64,000 nt of DNA from positions 1-64,000 of the forward strand of contig CAMPGW010000002.1 in the NCBI GenBank assembly GCA_946885735.1, in the 5' to 3' direction. Shown here in pieces: positions 33,784 through 45,375 of the stretch. The notes below the pieces were generated by a model. The model searched no databases. It was not told the DNA's origin and saw only the letters and a program-made list of their open reading frames with translations. The position numbers were made by a program, and so were the translations under genes. This DNA comes from an uncultured Gammaproteobacteria bacterium (GTDB lineage: Bacteria > Pseudomonadota > Gammaproteobacteria > Xanthomonadales > Xanthomonadaceae). How positions within the stretch are numbered: position 1 is the first letter of the stretch; each line of letters starts with the position of its first letter.

Positions 33784-36700
33784 TCAGTGGGTGCGCAGGA
33801 AGAGGATCACCGGGTCGCGATCGGCAATGCGCACCGGAACGCGTGCATCGCCGTGGTTGTCCTCGCCGAAGTCGGCGTTGATGCGAGCCATCTCGACGCG
33901 GGCCTCGAAGGCTGGCTCCAACAGATCCTGACTCACCAGCACCTTGTCGGCTGCAATCGGCCGGCCATCGCGCACCGCCGAATATCGTTCAACGGCTGGC
34001 AGCCGCGCGCCAAGGTCGACCAGTTCCGGCTCAACGGCCAGTGCGTCGACATCACCCATCACCACCAGTGGCAGGCCAGGTTGCGCGCGACGATGGCTCC
34101 GGATCACGTCGGCCAAGGCGTCGGCCTGCGCGGCGCGCCGGGCGCGCACGTACTCGCTTCGCGATGGCCAGCCATGCGCCTCGCGACCCGGGGCGCCCGC
34201 AGCATGCGCGACCAGCACCGCAAGGTCGAGCGAGCTCCCATCGGCCGCATTGATACGCGCGTGCACGAGCAGGGGCGCAGCGTCGAACAGCGGCTCACGG
34301 CCGCCGTCGCGCCAGCCAAATATCTCCGAATGCGCCTGGGCAGTGGCCGACCGCACCTCGACCCGCGCAACGCCAGGCCGCACCGTCGCCGTGCTCGCGA
34401 GCACGCCCAGGCCGCGGCCCCCGGGCACCGATTCATCCACCAACGCCACGTAATCCGGGTCCCCTGCGCAACTGCCAGGGAACAGCAGATTGCCTGCGCG
34501 GCTGTTCACGGCCGCGGCGATGTCTCCGAGCACGTCAGGGTTCTCGATTCCATGGACACCCAGGATGGCCGGGCTGCGGGCATACGCGCAGATCGCGTTC
34601 GCGGTCTTGGCCAGTCGGGTCGCGTAGGCCCCGGGCGACATCACTGGTTCGCCGGTCGCGCGCGAGCTGTCGAAGAAGCGTCGGACATCCATGCTTCCCA
34701 GCGCGACTTCGGATGCACCCGCGCCCGCGACGGCTGTCGGACGCGCCCGCGAGGCAATGCGGATCGCCGCCCTCGGGTCGGGCAGCAGTTCGAAGCCGCC
34801 TCCGCCCTGGCGCAGCACGCCCACCAGTCCGCTGACGATGTCGCCGGCGTCGGCCGACAGGGCGGGTGCGCCAGGCTGGCCCGTAGACACGATCTGCAGC
34901 CGATGCGCAGCGCCCTCGCCATCCCGGACCGAAGCATGGAATCGACCGTCGCTGCGTACGCGGCTGCTACGCTCGTCGATGCTGCCGCCGGAGGCGGCGA
35001 GAACGGTCAACGGCGAACCCGAAACCCGCATGCCTTCCAACGGCTCGAGGGAAGATGCGGTCGCCGCGGGCGCTCCGGTGCCGTCGACTAGTGCGACCGG
35101 TCGGGGCAAGGCCCGCTCGCGGCCGGTCACCTTCACGGCGTCCGCAATCAAGGTCGTCAGCAGGGCGTCGGGGCTTCCGACGGACGAAACCTCCTGCACG
35201 ACACCCGATACCTGGACCGCATCGCCTACGGCAACGTTCGAACCTTGCCTCGACACGAACAGGCCTTCGGCCGTCGCCGCGTAGGCGTCCTGCTGGTCGT
35301 GCCTTGATTGCAGGAAGAACCCGCCACGCGCAAGCGCGGTGACGACCCCTTCCGTACGCACCGCCTTGCCGACAAGAGGCGACGTGGCGCCGCTTCCCTG
35401 GATGTCAGCGATGGAAGCCACCGCGGGCGCGTCGTCATCCTCGATCGTGGCGAAGGCCAGGCCGCCTGCCCAGGCACCGCGGACGATGCTGAGCGAAACC
35501 GCGAAGGTCTCATCGGCTTCGACCACGTCATCACCGATGATTGGAACCTCGAACACGGCCCGCGACCGCCCCGGATCCATCAGGCGGTCGACCTGGCTTG
35601 TCGCCACGAAGTCCTCGCCGGGCGTGGCCGTGCCGGCGGTCGTGGCGATGTTGTACAGGATCGCCCTTGATACGGGGTGGGACAGCGATACCACGAAGGT
35701 CGCCGTACGCCTGCCGTCGTCGCCCTCCTCGATGGTCACTCCATCCACGGAAAGCGTGGGCCAGTCGTTGTCCAGAATGAGTCCGCGGCCCTGGGCCTTG
35801 GCCACGGGCGCGCCAACGACGTTGCGCAGGTTGACGGTGAATGCCTCGTCGAGTTCAGTCTCCTCGTCGCCCTTCACCAATACCTCGAAGGTGGTCGAGG
35901 CCTGCCCCGCCGGGATGGTCAGTCCGACAAGGGACGTGGAGACGAAATCCACGTCCGGCGCGGCGGTGCCGTAGTCGGTGACCACGTCGAAGGTGACATC
36001 GGTCGCGCTCACCTTCGACAGGTAGACGCTGAAAATCATCGGCCAATCCAGGCCGGGATTGCGCTCGCTGGTTTCGGAATTGGAAACCGACAGCGCCGGC
36101 AACGCGTCGTCGTTGACGATCGTCCCAATGGCCGTGTCCTTGCCGAGCTTGGCACCGCTGATGCCGTCGATCTTCAGGCAGAACTGCTCGTCGGGCTCGT
36201 AGTTGGTGTCGCCGCGCACGCTCACGTAAAAGTTGCCGCCACCCCCTGAGGTCGAGACCTGCACGTTCGTTCCCGAGGCGGACGTGTAGTCACCGGGCTG
36301 GTAAGGGAACGCGACGTCGGGCTGGGCCGTGCCACCGCAGGACTCGGTGTGGTAGCTGACGTTGATGCCGACCTTGGACGCGCGGTCGAGCGTATACGGG
36401 AACGCCAGGTAGGCGAAGCCCGAGTCACCCTCCACCACGGACGCGTCGCCGATGGAGAACGTGGACGGGCCCAGGTCGTCGTTGATGATGGTGCCGATCG
36501 CGTGGGTATCGCCGGGTTGTGCCCCATTGAGCTGGGTCACGTCCACGCAGAACGTCTCGTCCTCCTCCTGCTCGAGATCGCCGTTCACGGACACGCTGAC
36601 GGTCATCGTCGTTGCAAAAGCGGGGAACTGCTTCAAGGTCGTGTCGCCTGGCCGGGAATAGTCCCCTCCGCTGACGGTGGCCGTTCCGTCGCACGCGGTC

Positions 36701-37974
36701 AGCATGAAGTTGACGGCACCCTCTACGGTGTTGGACAGCGTCACCAGGAACTGCATGCTGGTGTTGCCGGCGTCGCCCTCCAGCACGGAGGCATCGCTGA
36801 TGGATACCGTGGCGTCGTCGTTGGGTATGGTCACCACGCCGTGCGGATCGGCGTACTGCACGGCCGCGTTGACGATGTTGGAGAGCGTCAACACGAAGCG
36901 TTCGTTGCTCTCGGGCGTGGTGTCGCCGAACACCGTGACAGAGAATGCCTTGCCGGTCTGGCCGGCGGCGATCGTCTGCCCGACCAGCGACAGGGCCTGG
37001 TAGTCGCTGCCCGCCGTGGCGCTGCTGTCCTCGGTACAGATGTCGAAGGTGACGGTGCTGGCCGCCGCCTTGGTCAGGCTCACGTAGAAGGTGACGACCT
37101 TTGACCCGTTGCTACCCTCCTGGGCGTAGGCATCGCCGACGGAGATCTTCACCGAACTGACGCTGTCGTCGTTGCCGATCGTGCCGGTGGCCTGGCTGCG
37201 GCCCAGCACGGCGCCCGCCACGTTCGAAAGGTTCACCTGGAAACTTTCGTCACGCTCCGGGCTGGTGTCGCCAGCGATCGTGACCGACACGGTCTTCGAC
37301 AATTGCCCGGCCGGGATCACCTGGCCGGCGAGGCTGAGGGCCGTGTAGTCGCTGCCAGCCGATGCCGTGCCGTTGGCGGTAGCCACGCTGAAGTTGACGT
37401 CGCCCGCCGCTGGCTGCGACAGCTGGACGGTGAAGTTGGCGATCTTGCTTCCCCCGCTGCCCTCGGCGATCCACAGGTCGCCCACCATCAGGGTCGGGGC
37501 GGCGCCGGCATCGTCGTTGACGATCGTGCCGATACCCACGCCCTTCCCCACGGTGGCGTTGCTCACCGCCTCGAGCAGCACCTGAAAGCTCTCGTCGGTC
37601 TCCAGCACCGTGTCGCCGAAGATGACCAGGTCCAGCGCCAGGCTGGTCTGCCCGGCGGGAATGGTGCGCGGCGAGGAGTAGAAGTGCTGGAAATCGTCGT
37701 TGCCGATCGCGCCGACTTCGGCGGTGCCAACCATGAAACCGACGTCCACCGTGGTCGGTTCGGACAGGCTGACGGTGAAAACGGCGTTCTTGGCGACGCC
37801 ATCGCCCTCGGCAATGGTGACGTCGTCGATGTTGATCGTCGGCACGACCAGCGCTTCGACCCGGGTGTCGGTGGCCGCGCGCGCGGGGGCGGTGGCGACG
37901 AAGCCGACGGCAAGGGCAAGTATGAACAGCCGGGCGAAAGCGCGAGGTACGGAACCAACGACGAGGTGCGGCAT
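33784..37974 (-). CDS. Giant secreted Calx-beta protein with a degenerate ExeM-like nuclease domain
   Basis: 1,396 residues from ATG 37974, which yields a signal peptide (RLFILALAVGFVATAPARAA); a longer frame upstream is antisense clutter. Seven Calx-beta repeats of about 115 residues follow, each with an EGD/EGS calcium-type element and an E/D-rich DESFxVxL strand. Then comes an OB-like region (GKAVRTEGVVTALARGGFFLQS), and a C-terminal domain like the ExeM/NucH nuclease family (FDSSRATGEPVM, GIENPDVLGDIAA, VVMGDVDALAVEPELVDLG). Expected catalytic residues are changed (see findings). Probably surface-located or exported. It is alone on its strand. Confidence 0.82.
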   Translation of the reverse strand: MPHLVVGSVPRAFARLFILALAVGFVATAPARAATDTRVEALVVPTINIDDVTIAEGDGVAKNAVFTVSLSEPTTVDVGFMVGTAEVGAIGNDDFQHFYSSPRTIPAGQTSLALDLVIFGDTVLETDESFQVLLEAVSNATVGKGVGIGTIVNDDAGAAPTLMVGDLWIAEGSGGSKIANFTVQLSQPAAGDVNFSVATANGTASAGSDYTALSLAGQVIPAGQLSKTVSVTIAGDTSPERDESFQVNLSNVAGAVLGRSQATGTIGNDDSVSSVKISVGDAYAQEGSNGSKVVTFYVSLTKAAASTVTFDICTEDSSATAGSDYQALSLVGQTIAAGQTGKAFSVTVFGDTTPESNERFVLTLSNIVNAAVQYADPHGVVTIPNDDATVSISDASVLEGDAGNTSMQFLVTLSNTVEGAVNFMLTACDGTATVSGGDYSRPGDTTLKQFPAFATTMTVSVSVNGDLEQEEDETFCVDVTQLNGAQPGDTHAIGTIINDDLGPSTFSIGDASVVEGDSGFAYLAFPYTLDRASKVGINVSYHTESCGGTAQPDVAFPYQPGDYTSASGTNVQVSTSGGGGNFYVSVRGDTNYEPDEQFCLKIDGISGAKLGKDTAIGTIVNDDALPALSVSNSETSERNPGLDWPMIFSVYLSKVSATDVTFDVVTDYGTAAPDVDFVSTSLVGLTIPAGQASTTFEVLVKGDEETELDEAFTVNLRNVVGAPVAKAQGRGLILDNDWPTLSVDGVTIEEGDDGRRTATFVVSLSHPVSRAILYNIATTAGTATPGEDFVATSQVDRLMDPGRSRAVFEVPIIGDDVVEADETFAVSLSIVRGAWAGGLAFATIEDDDAPAVASIADIQGSGATSPLVGKAVRTEGVVTALARGGFFLQSRHDQQDAYAATAEGLFVSRQGSNVAVGDAVQVSGVVQEVSSVGSPDALLTTLIADAVKVTGRERALPRPVALVDGTGAPAATASSLEPLEGMRVSGSPLTVLAASGGSIDERSSRVRSDGRFHASVRDGEGAAHRLQIVSTGQPGAPALSADAGDIVSGLVGVLRQGGGGFELLPDPRAAIRIASRARPTAVAGAGASEVALGSMDVRRFFDSSRATGEPVMSPGAYATRLAKTANAICAYARSPAILGVHGIENPDVLGDIAAAVNSRAGNLLFPGSCAGDPDYVALVDESVPGGRGLGVLASTATVRPGVARVEVRSATAQAHSEIFGWRDGGREPLFDAAPLLVHARINAADGSSLDLAVLVAHAAGAPGREAHGWPSRSEYVRARRAAQADALADVIRSHRRAQPGLPLVVMGDVDALAVEPELVDLGARLPAVERYSAVRDGRPIAADKVLVSQDLLEPAFEARVEMARINADFGEDNHGDARVPVRIADRDPVILFLRTH

Positions 37975-38245
37975 GGATGTCCAGATAGCGGCGCCCGATG
38001 GCCAGCCATGACCCGTGTCCCCGGCCAGGTCTGGAACGACTGCAGGCGACTGCCCCCGCATGCCCCGCGATTGTGCGGAGGATTGCGTTTCCCGGTCAAT
38101 CGCAAAGGCAATCGGAAATAGTTCACATAACGGCATTGGTCACGATGACCTTTGTCACTTCACCCTGCGCACACACGCGCCCCACCCTAGCGCCACCCCG
38201 TGCCGCGATGCTTGCCGGGATTCCCGAATCCCGACGCGAGCCGCC

Positions 38246-39153
<908 letters not shown>

Positions 39154-39157
<4 letters not shown>

Positions 39158-42100
39158 AGCTGGGAACGATCTTCGCCTTCGAGTTCGCCTACCAGCTGCG
39201 CCGCCCGGCGACCTGGCTGTTCTTCGCGATGCTGTTCTTCATTGCATGGAGCATCATCCAGTCCAACTACGTGCCGGATGCGCGCGACGGCTGGCTGCTG
39301 CTGAACGTGCCGCTGGTGATCGCCTCGACCACGGTGGTCGCCAGCATGCTGTGGCTGTTCCTCGCCGCGTCCGTCGCCGGCGAGGCCGCGGCCCGTGACG
39401 TCGAGTCCGGCCTGCACCCGCTGAGCTTCAGCGCGCCGGTGCCGAAACTCCAGTACCTGGCCGGGCGCTTCCTGGCGGCGTACGCACTCAATGCGTTGAT
39501 CCTGCTGGCCGTGCCCGCGGGCATGTTGCTGGGCATGCTCTGGCCCGACGTGGAGCCGGAGCTTCGCGGTCCGTGGCGGCTGGAGGCCTTCCTGCTCGCC
39601 TATTTCCTCATTGCCCTGCCCAACGCCTTTATCGCCACGGCGGTCCAGTTCTGCTTCGCGGCCCTGAGCCGCCGCAGCATCGTCAGCTACTTCGGCAGCG
39701 TGCTGCTGTTCTTCGCGTCCATGGGACTGGCCGCGTTCGTCTCGGTGGTGTTCGAGCAGCGGGACCTGGCGCGCGTCCTCGATCCGGTCGGCATGATCGC
39801 CATCGTCAGCGGCTTGACCGACACCTGGACCACGCATGAGGTCAACACCCGCCTGGTCGGATTGCAGCCGGTGGTGCTGGTGAATCGTCTGTTCTGGATC
39901 GTCGTGGGCGCGCTGGTGTTGGCATTCACCTACCGGCGATTCCGCCTGGCGCATCCCGCGGAGCGCGGTCGCCTTGGGCGTCGCGCGAAGCAGCGTGCCG
40001 TGGCCAACGACGAATCGGTGCAAAAACCGGCATCCGCCCCCGTGCGATCTCCTGCCACGGCGGTCGCCGTGCGCAGCTTCGGCGGCGTGTCGCAATGGCG
40101 CCAGTTGCTCGCCGTCACCGGCCGCTCGCTGCGCTCGCTCGCGCGCGGCTGGACCGTGTTCGCGCCCCTCGGCGTGGTCGGCTTCCTGACCTGCGTCGTG
40201 CTTTCGGCCAACATGGAATTCATGGGCGTGCCGCTGCTGCCGCGCGCCGAATACCTGCTCGGCTACATCACTTCGGCGCTGGCCAATCCCGCCAACCGCC
40301 TGTGGATGATCGTTCCCCTGCTGATGATCTTCTACGCTGGCGAGCTGGTGTGGGCCGATCGCGATGCCCGCATGGGCGAGATCAGCGGCGCGGCGCCGGT
40401 GCCGGAATGGGTGTTCTTCGTCGCCAAGTTCCTGGCGCTGGCGGTGGTGCTGGTGGCATGGATGCTGGTGCTCGGCGGCGCGGCGATGCTCAGCCAGTCG
40501 ATCCTGGGCTACGCACACCACGAGCCCGCCGTCTTCGCGAAGGTCCTGCTCGGCCTGCAACTGCCCGACTACCTGCTGTTCGCCCTGCTCGCCCTCTCGG
40601 TCCACACCCTCATCAACCACAAGCAGCTCGGCACCCTGGCCGCGCTGGTGATGTACGGGGCGATCGCATTCGCGCCGCTGCTCGGCCTGGAACACAAGTT
40701 GCTGGTCTTCGGCGCCAGCCCGGCCTGGTCGTACTCGGACATCCGCGGCTTCGGCGACTCGCTGGCGCCGTGGCTGGCGTTCAAGGCCTACTGGTTCGCC
40801 TGGGCCCTCGTGTTGGCCGTGCTGGCGCGGCTGGCCTGGGTGCGCGGTCGGGAATCGGATGCGGGCGCGCGGCTGAAGCTCGCGCGGGCGCGGCTGACGC
40901 GTCCCACGGTTTTCGCCGGCGTGCTGGCCGCGACGGTGGTGCTGGGCGTCGGCGGCTTCATCTTCTACAACACCAACGTGCTGAACGCCTATCAGCCGCA
41001 GGCCATGCGCCTGGCTCGCCAGGCCGAGTACGAACGCCTGTACGCACGCTACGCCGACGTGCCGCAACCGCGGGTGGCCAAGTCCACCATGCGCGTGGAG
41101 ATTTACCCGGAACGGCGCGCCGCGCAGTTCAGCGGCAGCTTCCGGCTGGAGAACTCCACCGCGCAGGCCGTCGACACGCTGCACGTCGCCACCTCCACCG
41201 GCGTCGGTGTCGAGACGCGCCGTCTCGACTTCGACCGGCCGGCAAGACCCGTCGTCAGCGACGCCATCCTGGGCCACCGCATCTACAAGCTCGAGACGCC
41301 GCTGCGGCCGGGCGAATCCATGCAGCTGCGCTACGAGGTCCGGCTCGCGCCGCGCGGCTTCGGCAACGGCGGCGCCAACGAGTCCGTCGCCGCCAACGGC
41401 AGCTGGCTGATCGCCCTCGCCTACGTTCCCTCCATCGGCTACCAACCGGTGCGCGAACTGCGCGCGGCGGGCGACCGGCTGACGCAGGGCCTGCCCGCGC
41501 GTCCGCTCGTGCCCAGGCTGGAGGACGAGAAACAGCGCAAGGGCGCCCCCGGCGACGTCGGGATGCAGTTCGAGGCCATCGTCGGCACCGCCGGCGACCA
41601 GGTCGCCGTCGCGCCCGGCCAGCTGCGCCGCAGTTGGCGCGAGAACGGCCGGCGCTATTTCCACTACGCCACGCAGGCGCCCATCGGCGTCGACGTGCAG
41701 TTCTACTCGGCCCGCTACGCCCTGCGCCGCGAGCACTGCCACGGCGTGGACCTCGGGATCTACCACCACCCGACGCACGCCAATATCGTCGACGCCAGCG
41801 CACGCAGCGCCTGTGCCGCACTCGGGCTCTACGGCCGCCTGTTCGGTCCGTATGCCAACGAATCCCTGCATCTGGTCGAGGTCTCCGAGCGCGGCATCGG
41901 CGCGCACTCCGAGCCGAGCCTGGTGGACTACGGCGACGGTTTCTCGTTGTTGAACCCAGCCGCGAAGGATGGCGACCTGGACCTCGTCAGCGCCGTCACC
42001 GCGCACGAGGTCGCGCACCAATGGTGGGGCGGCAACCGCTTCCGCCCCGCCCACGTGGAAGGCGCCGGCCTGCTGATCGAGAGCATGGCCACCTACTCCG

Positions 42101-42786
42101 CCTTGCAGGTGGTGGAAGCCACGCTCGGCGCGGCGCAACGCGACGCCTACCTGGGCATGATGCGCGACCAGTACCAGGTGCCGAAGTCGCTGGCGATGCC
42201 GCCGCTCCTGCGCGCCACCGAGCAGTTCCTCAACTACCGCAAGGGACCGCTGGCGCTGCATGCGCTGAGCCAATACGTCGGCCGCGAGCAGGTCAACCTC
42301 GCCCTGCGCCGGCTGCTCGACACGCACCCGCGCGGAAGCGCGAAGCTGGCGACCACGCTCGACCTCTATCGCGAGCTGCAGGCCGTCACGCCGACGCGGC
42401 ATCGCGGCCTGCTGCACGACCTGTTCGCCGCCAACACCTATTGGGAACTCGCGGCCACGCAAGCGTCGAAGAAGCGGCTCGCCGACGGCCGCTGGCAGCT
42501 CACCCTGGACCTGCGCGCACGCAAACTGGTGGTGGACGAAACCGGCGCCGAACAGGACCGGCCACTGGACGAGTGGGTCGAGATCGGCGTCTACCCCGGC
42601 GCGACGCAGCGGCTGGAGAACCGGCAGGTAGTCGTCGGCAAGCCCATGTACCTGCGCAAGCACCGCGTGACCCGGGCGGACGAGACGATCACCGTCGTGG
42701 TGCCGGACGAGCCGGGACACGTGGGCGTGGACCCGCGATCGCTGCTGATCGACCTGCGGCCTCGGGACAACTTCGTGGAGCCGTAA
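39154..42786 (+). CDS. ABC-2-type permease fused to an M1-type aminopeptidase
   Basis: 1,210 residues. The first ~620 form a bidomain membrane region with about twelve helices (FAFEFAYQLRRPATWLFFAML at the start; a second half beginning RQLLAVTGRSLRSLARGW). The rest is a peptidase domain with HEVAHQWWGGN (His951, Glu952, His955) and, 20 residues later, the glutamate in LLIESMATY; classical M1 enzymes have 18 residues between. The GAMEN-type motif is weak. Such fusions are known from bacterial ABC-2 permeases. It probably exports and trims a substrate, or acts on an anchored peptide; inferred. Confidence 0.86.
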
Positions 42787-42877
42787 GGCCTCGCCCCCGA
42801 GGGCTTGGCATCCCCTCCGATTTCATCGGAAGATGGCCCGGCCGGCGGACCGCTCGGCGCCGGGCAAGGGGAGCCTG

Positions 42878-43639
42878 ATGAATGCGAGCGCGAGCGCGGC
42901 GTCGGTAGCCGGCTGGGACAAGTACCGGAACTTCCACCTGTGGATGCTGCTGCCCTTCGCCATCTCGGTGCTGGGGTTCTCGTACAGCTACTACTTCAAC
43001 CTGAGAGGCGCTACCTTCCACCAGCACGTGCATGGCCTGTCGGCCACGCTCTGGTACATCCTGGTGGTGGTGCAGCCCTGGCTGATCACCCGGCGGCGCG
43101 ACGTTCCGCGCCATCGCCTGCTCGGCGCCTTCGCGACCCTGCTCGCCGGCGTGGTCGCCGGCAGCGCGCTCACCATCATCCCCAAGAACATCGACGACGT
43201 CGCCACCCTGGACCCGAACGGGTTCTTCAACCCGACCTTCGCCTACTTCGCCGTCATCGTGGACGTGGTGCTGGTGAGCCTGTTCCTGGCCAGCGTGGCG
43301 ATGGCCATCGTCGCCATGAAGCGCCGCGACCTCGCCGGCCACGTGCAGTGGATGATGGCCTCGGTGTTCTTCGTGCTCTCGCCCGGCCTGGCGCGGATGT
43401 TCGGCATCGCCTGGATCATGGCCAACCAGGGCAACATGGCCGGCATCTCGCTGGTGAAGCTGGCGCTGCCGTCCATGCTGGTGATGATGGCGCTGGTCCT
43501 CGTGTACTACCGCAAGTTCGGCAGCTTCCGGCATCCCTCGTTCTGGCTGCTGATGGTCGCCCACCTCACCTACCTGTTCGTGGTGCCGGTGGGCGACGAT
43601 CCGACGGTGCGGAGTATCCTGTCGGCGATCTTCAAATAG
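42878..43639 (+). CDS. Seven-helix membrane protein of unknown function
   Basis: 253 residues with about seven membrane helices. The ATG at 42878 has a good site (GGGGAG); an earlier in-frame ATG at 42833 lacks one. Two histidines (QHVHGLSATLWY) and an RHRLLGAF motif in the loops are conserved-looking, as in small haem- or copper-associated membrane proteins (DUF2306-like), but I cannot assign a family with certainty. It begins 92 bases after the ABC permease gene, and the DUF411 gene follows closely. Confidence 0.7.
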   Translation: MNASASAASVAGWDKYRNFHLWMLLPFAISVLGFSYSYYFNLRGATFHQHVHGLSATLWYILVVVQPWLITRRRDVPRHRLLGAFATLLAGVVAGSALTIIPKNIDDVATLDPNGFFNPTFAYFAVIVDVVLVSLFLASVAMAIVAMKRRDLAGHVQWMMASVFFVLSPGLARMFGIAWIMANQGNMAGISLVKLALPSMLVMMALVLVYYRKFGSFRHPSFWLLMVAHLTYLFVVPVGDDPTVRSILSAIFK

Positions 43640-43648
43640 GAGGGATTC

Positions 43649-44200
43649 ATGAAGCGCAACGTACTCGCCTTCGCTTCGGTCCTCTGGGCTGCCGGAACCA
43701 TGGCTTGCTCCGGGCCTGACAGTCCGGCCGCCAGCGAAACCGCCGCGTCGCTCGAAGCGGCTGCGGCTCCCGCAGAAACTGCCAGCGTGCCTGGCGCAAG
43801 CGATTCCACCCCCGCCGCCAACGTGCTGCCCCTCGTGGTCGTACACAAGAGCCCGCAATGCGGATGCTGCACTGCCTGGGTCGAGCACATGCGCAGCGCC
43901 GGGTTCGAGGTCGAGGTGCGTGACACGAACGACCTGGATCCGATCAAGCGCAGTCTTGGCGTGCCTTCCCACAAGGCGTCCTGCCATACCGCGCAGGTCG
44001 GTGACTACTTTGTCGAGGGCCACGTTCCCGCCGACGACGTGAAGCGCCTGCTGGCCGAGAAGCCGCATGCCCGCGGCCTCGCCGTTCCCGGCATGCCGGC
44101 GGGTTCGCCGGGCATGGAGGTTCCGGCCGGACACGAGCAGCCCTATGCGGTGGACCTGGTGGCTGCCGACGGGACGTCGTCGGCGTTTGCCCATCACTGA
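43649..44200 (+). CDS. DUF411 metal-binding protein, probable secreted lipoprotein
   Basis: 183 residues. The N-terminus has a weak lipobox (AAGTMAC) followed by an Ala/Ser-rich linker to about residue 58. DUF411 starts with VVVHKSPQCGCCTAWVEHM, then DTNDLDPIKRSLGVPSHKASCHTAQVGDYFVEGHVPADDVKRLL and the MPAGSPGMEVP stretch with a His-ending tail. The CGCC and the single CHT are likely metal (probably copper) ligands; genes of this group often sit with copper resistance. The preceding membrane gene is 9 bases away, so the two form an operon. Confidence 0.88.
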   Translation: MKRNVLAFASVLWAAGTMACSGPDSPAASETAASLEAAAAPAETASVPGASDSTPAANVLPLVVVHKSPQCGCCTAWVEHMRSAGFEVEVRDTNDLDPIKRSLGVPSHKASCHTAQVGDYFVEGHVPADDVKRLLAEKPHARGLAVPGMPAGSPGMEVPAGHEQPYAVDLVAADGTSSAFAHH

Positions 44201-44219
44201 GCCGGGCTGAAGCCCGGCT
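44200..44219 (+). terminator. Hairpin after the DUF411 gene
   Basis: AGCCGGGCT and AGCCCGGCT form a 9-base inverted repeat (44200-44208 and 44211-44219) with GA between, effectively an 8-base stem and a TGAA loop. It overlaps the stop codon's last base. There is no strong T-run after it, so it is a candidate terminator only. Confidence 0.5.
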
Positions 44220-44307
44220 AAGCGCGCAGGCCTTCGTCAACGGACGGTTCGCAAATGCGGAGCGGCCAGGCGCTAGATTGGAAGCTCGATCCGACCAGGA
44301 GAGCTCC

Positions 44308-44646
44308 ATGACCGCCAGGGAAGGCAAGCACGACATCGACAAGGAAAAGTTCGGCTCCGGCACGCCGGGTGACCAGGGCACCCAGTCCGTGGTGGGCGCG
44401 CAGCCCGACGGCGGTGGCGCCGGACTCGGCACCCGCGTGCGCAGCGGCGACGGTTCGCCGCAGGACATCGCCGAAGCGGGCGGCAATCCTCAGCATCGCA
44501 ATGCGCCTGGACCGGACTCGGCCGAGGCCACGGAGTCGGCGAGCGAGTCCTACGACGAAACCGAGCAGGACGGCACGCAGCTGCGCACCGGCTCCGGAGA
44601 TCGCAATACGGCCAGCGGGTCGTCCACGCAGGACCTCAACGCCTAA
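44308..44646 (+). CDS. Small, hydrophilic, probably disordered protein
   Basis: 112 residues with no hydrophobic core: rich in Gly, Ser, Asp, Glu, Gln and Thr (TPGDQGTQSVVGAQPDGG; ESASESYDETEQDGTQ). The ATG at 44308 has a good ribosome-binding site (AGGAGAG). Composition and length recall small stress-linked hydrophilins, but I do not recognise the family. It stands alone between the DUF411 hairpin and the convergent two-helix gene. GC3-rich codons support that it is real. Confidence 0.65.
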   Translation: MTAREGKHDIDKEKFGSGTPGDQGTQSVVGAQPDGGGAGLGTRVRSGDGSPQDIAEAGGNPQHRNAPGPDSAEATESASESYDETEQDGTQLRTGSGDRNTASGSSTQDLNA

Positions 44647-44652
44647 AGCGGG

Positions 44653-45291
44653 TCAGTTGAGCATCGACCCCGGGCTCGGCTCGCCGGGCAGGACGGGCTC
44701 GACCGTGGTGCGCCCAGGCACGTGCAGGCGGTCGAGTTGCCCCAGGCGCTCGGCCAGCGCCTCGGCGTCCAGCGCGCCTTCCTCGTGCAGCCAGGCGAAG
44801 CGCTTGCGCTGGCGGGCCACGTCTTCGCTGGCGTCGATGAAGTCGTGCCAGCGGCGCAACTGCTCCAGCCTGCGCGCCTCGAGCTCCGCCATCAGCGCGG
44901 ACTGCTGCGCGTCCTCGATGACGAAGAGCGTGCCGTTTTCGCAAGGGATCTTGACGTAGCGAACCGTGCGCAGCCAGACCCACGCCACGCAGCCCGCGCC
45001 GACGAACAGCCAGAACGAAGGAACCAGCGCCTGCGTCTGCGTGTAGCGCATGACGGTCAGCACCGCACCCAATGCGATCCACAACCAGCCAACATTCATC
45101 AGCCAGGTATTGCGCTCGATGAAGAAGCCATGGTCGCGCGACAGCGCGGTGTACGAGGTCTTGATGGTCGTGCTGGAGGTCCGGTCGGCAAGGGTGTACT
45201 TCAGCTCGTCCTCGGCGAACACGAAGGTCGCGGTGTTGCCCGCCTTCGATTGCGTGACCTGGTGGTCCTGGAAGTCATCGGTGTGCGACAT
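44653..45291 (-). CDS. Two-helix membrane protein of unknown function
   Basis: 212 residues. Two membrane helices lie near 65-105 (WLMNVGWLWIALGAVLTVMR; LVPSFWLFVGAGCVAWVWL). The N-terminal ~60 residues and the C-terminal ~100 are polar; the C-terminal part is helical (ARRLEQLRRWHDFIDASEDV). The stretch YVKIPCENGTLFVIEDA after the helices looks PH-like. Nothing more specific is recognised. A 124-base gap to the ClpP-like gene holds a palindrome (45376-45393) that could regulate it. Confidence 0.65.
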   Translation of the reverse strand: MSHTDDFQDHQVTQSKAGNTATFVFAEDELKYTLADRTSSTTIKTSYTALSRDHGFFIERNTWLMNVGWLWIALGAVLTVMRYTQTQALVPSFWLFVGAGCVAWVWLRTVRYVKIPCENGTLFVIEDAQQSALMAELEARRLEQLRRWHDFIDASEDVARQRKRFAWLHEEGALDAEALAERLGQLDRLHVPGRTTVEPVLPGEPSPGSMLN

Positions 45292-45375
45292 GGAGGGCTT
45301 TCTGGTGATTGCGATCCCGCAGGCTGCAGCGAAAGACGATGCCTGTCAACGCAGCACGCCGGCACGCCGCGGTGC

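Noticed and set aside
38138..38150. GGTCA-CGA-TGACC palindrome between the Calx-beta and ABC genes
   Set aside because: Only 5-base arms, and I cannot tie it to a known regulator; too weak to list as an operator.
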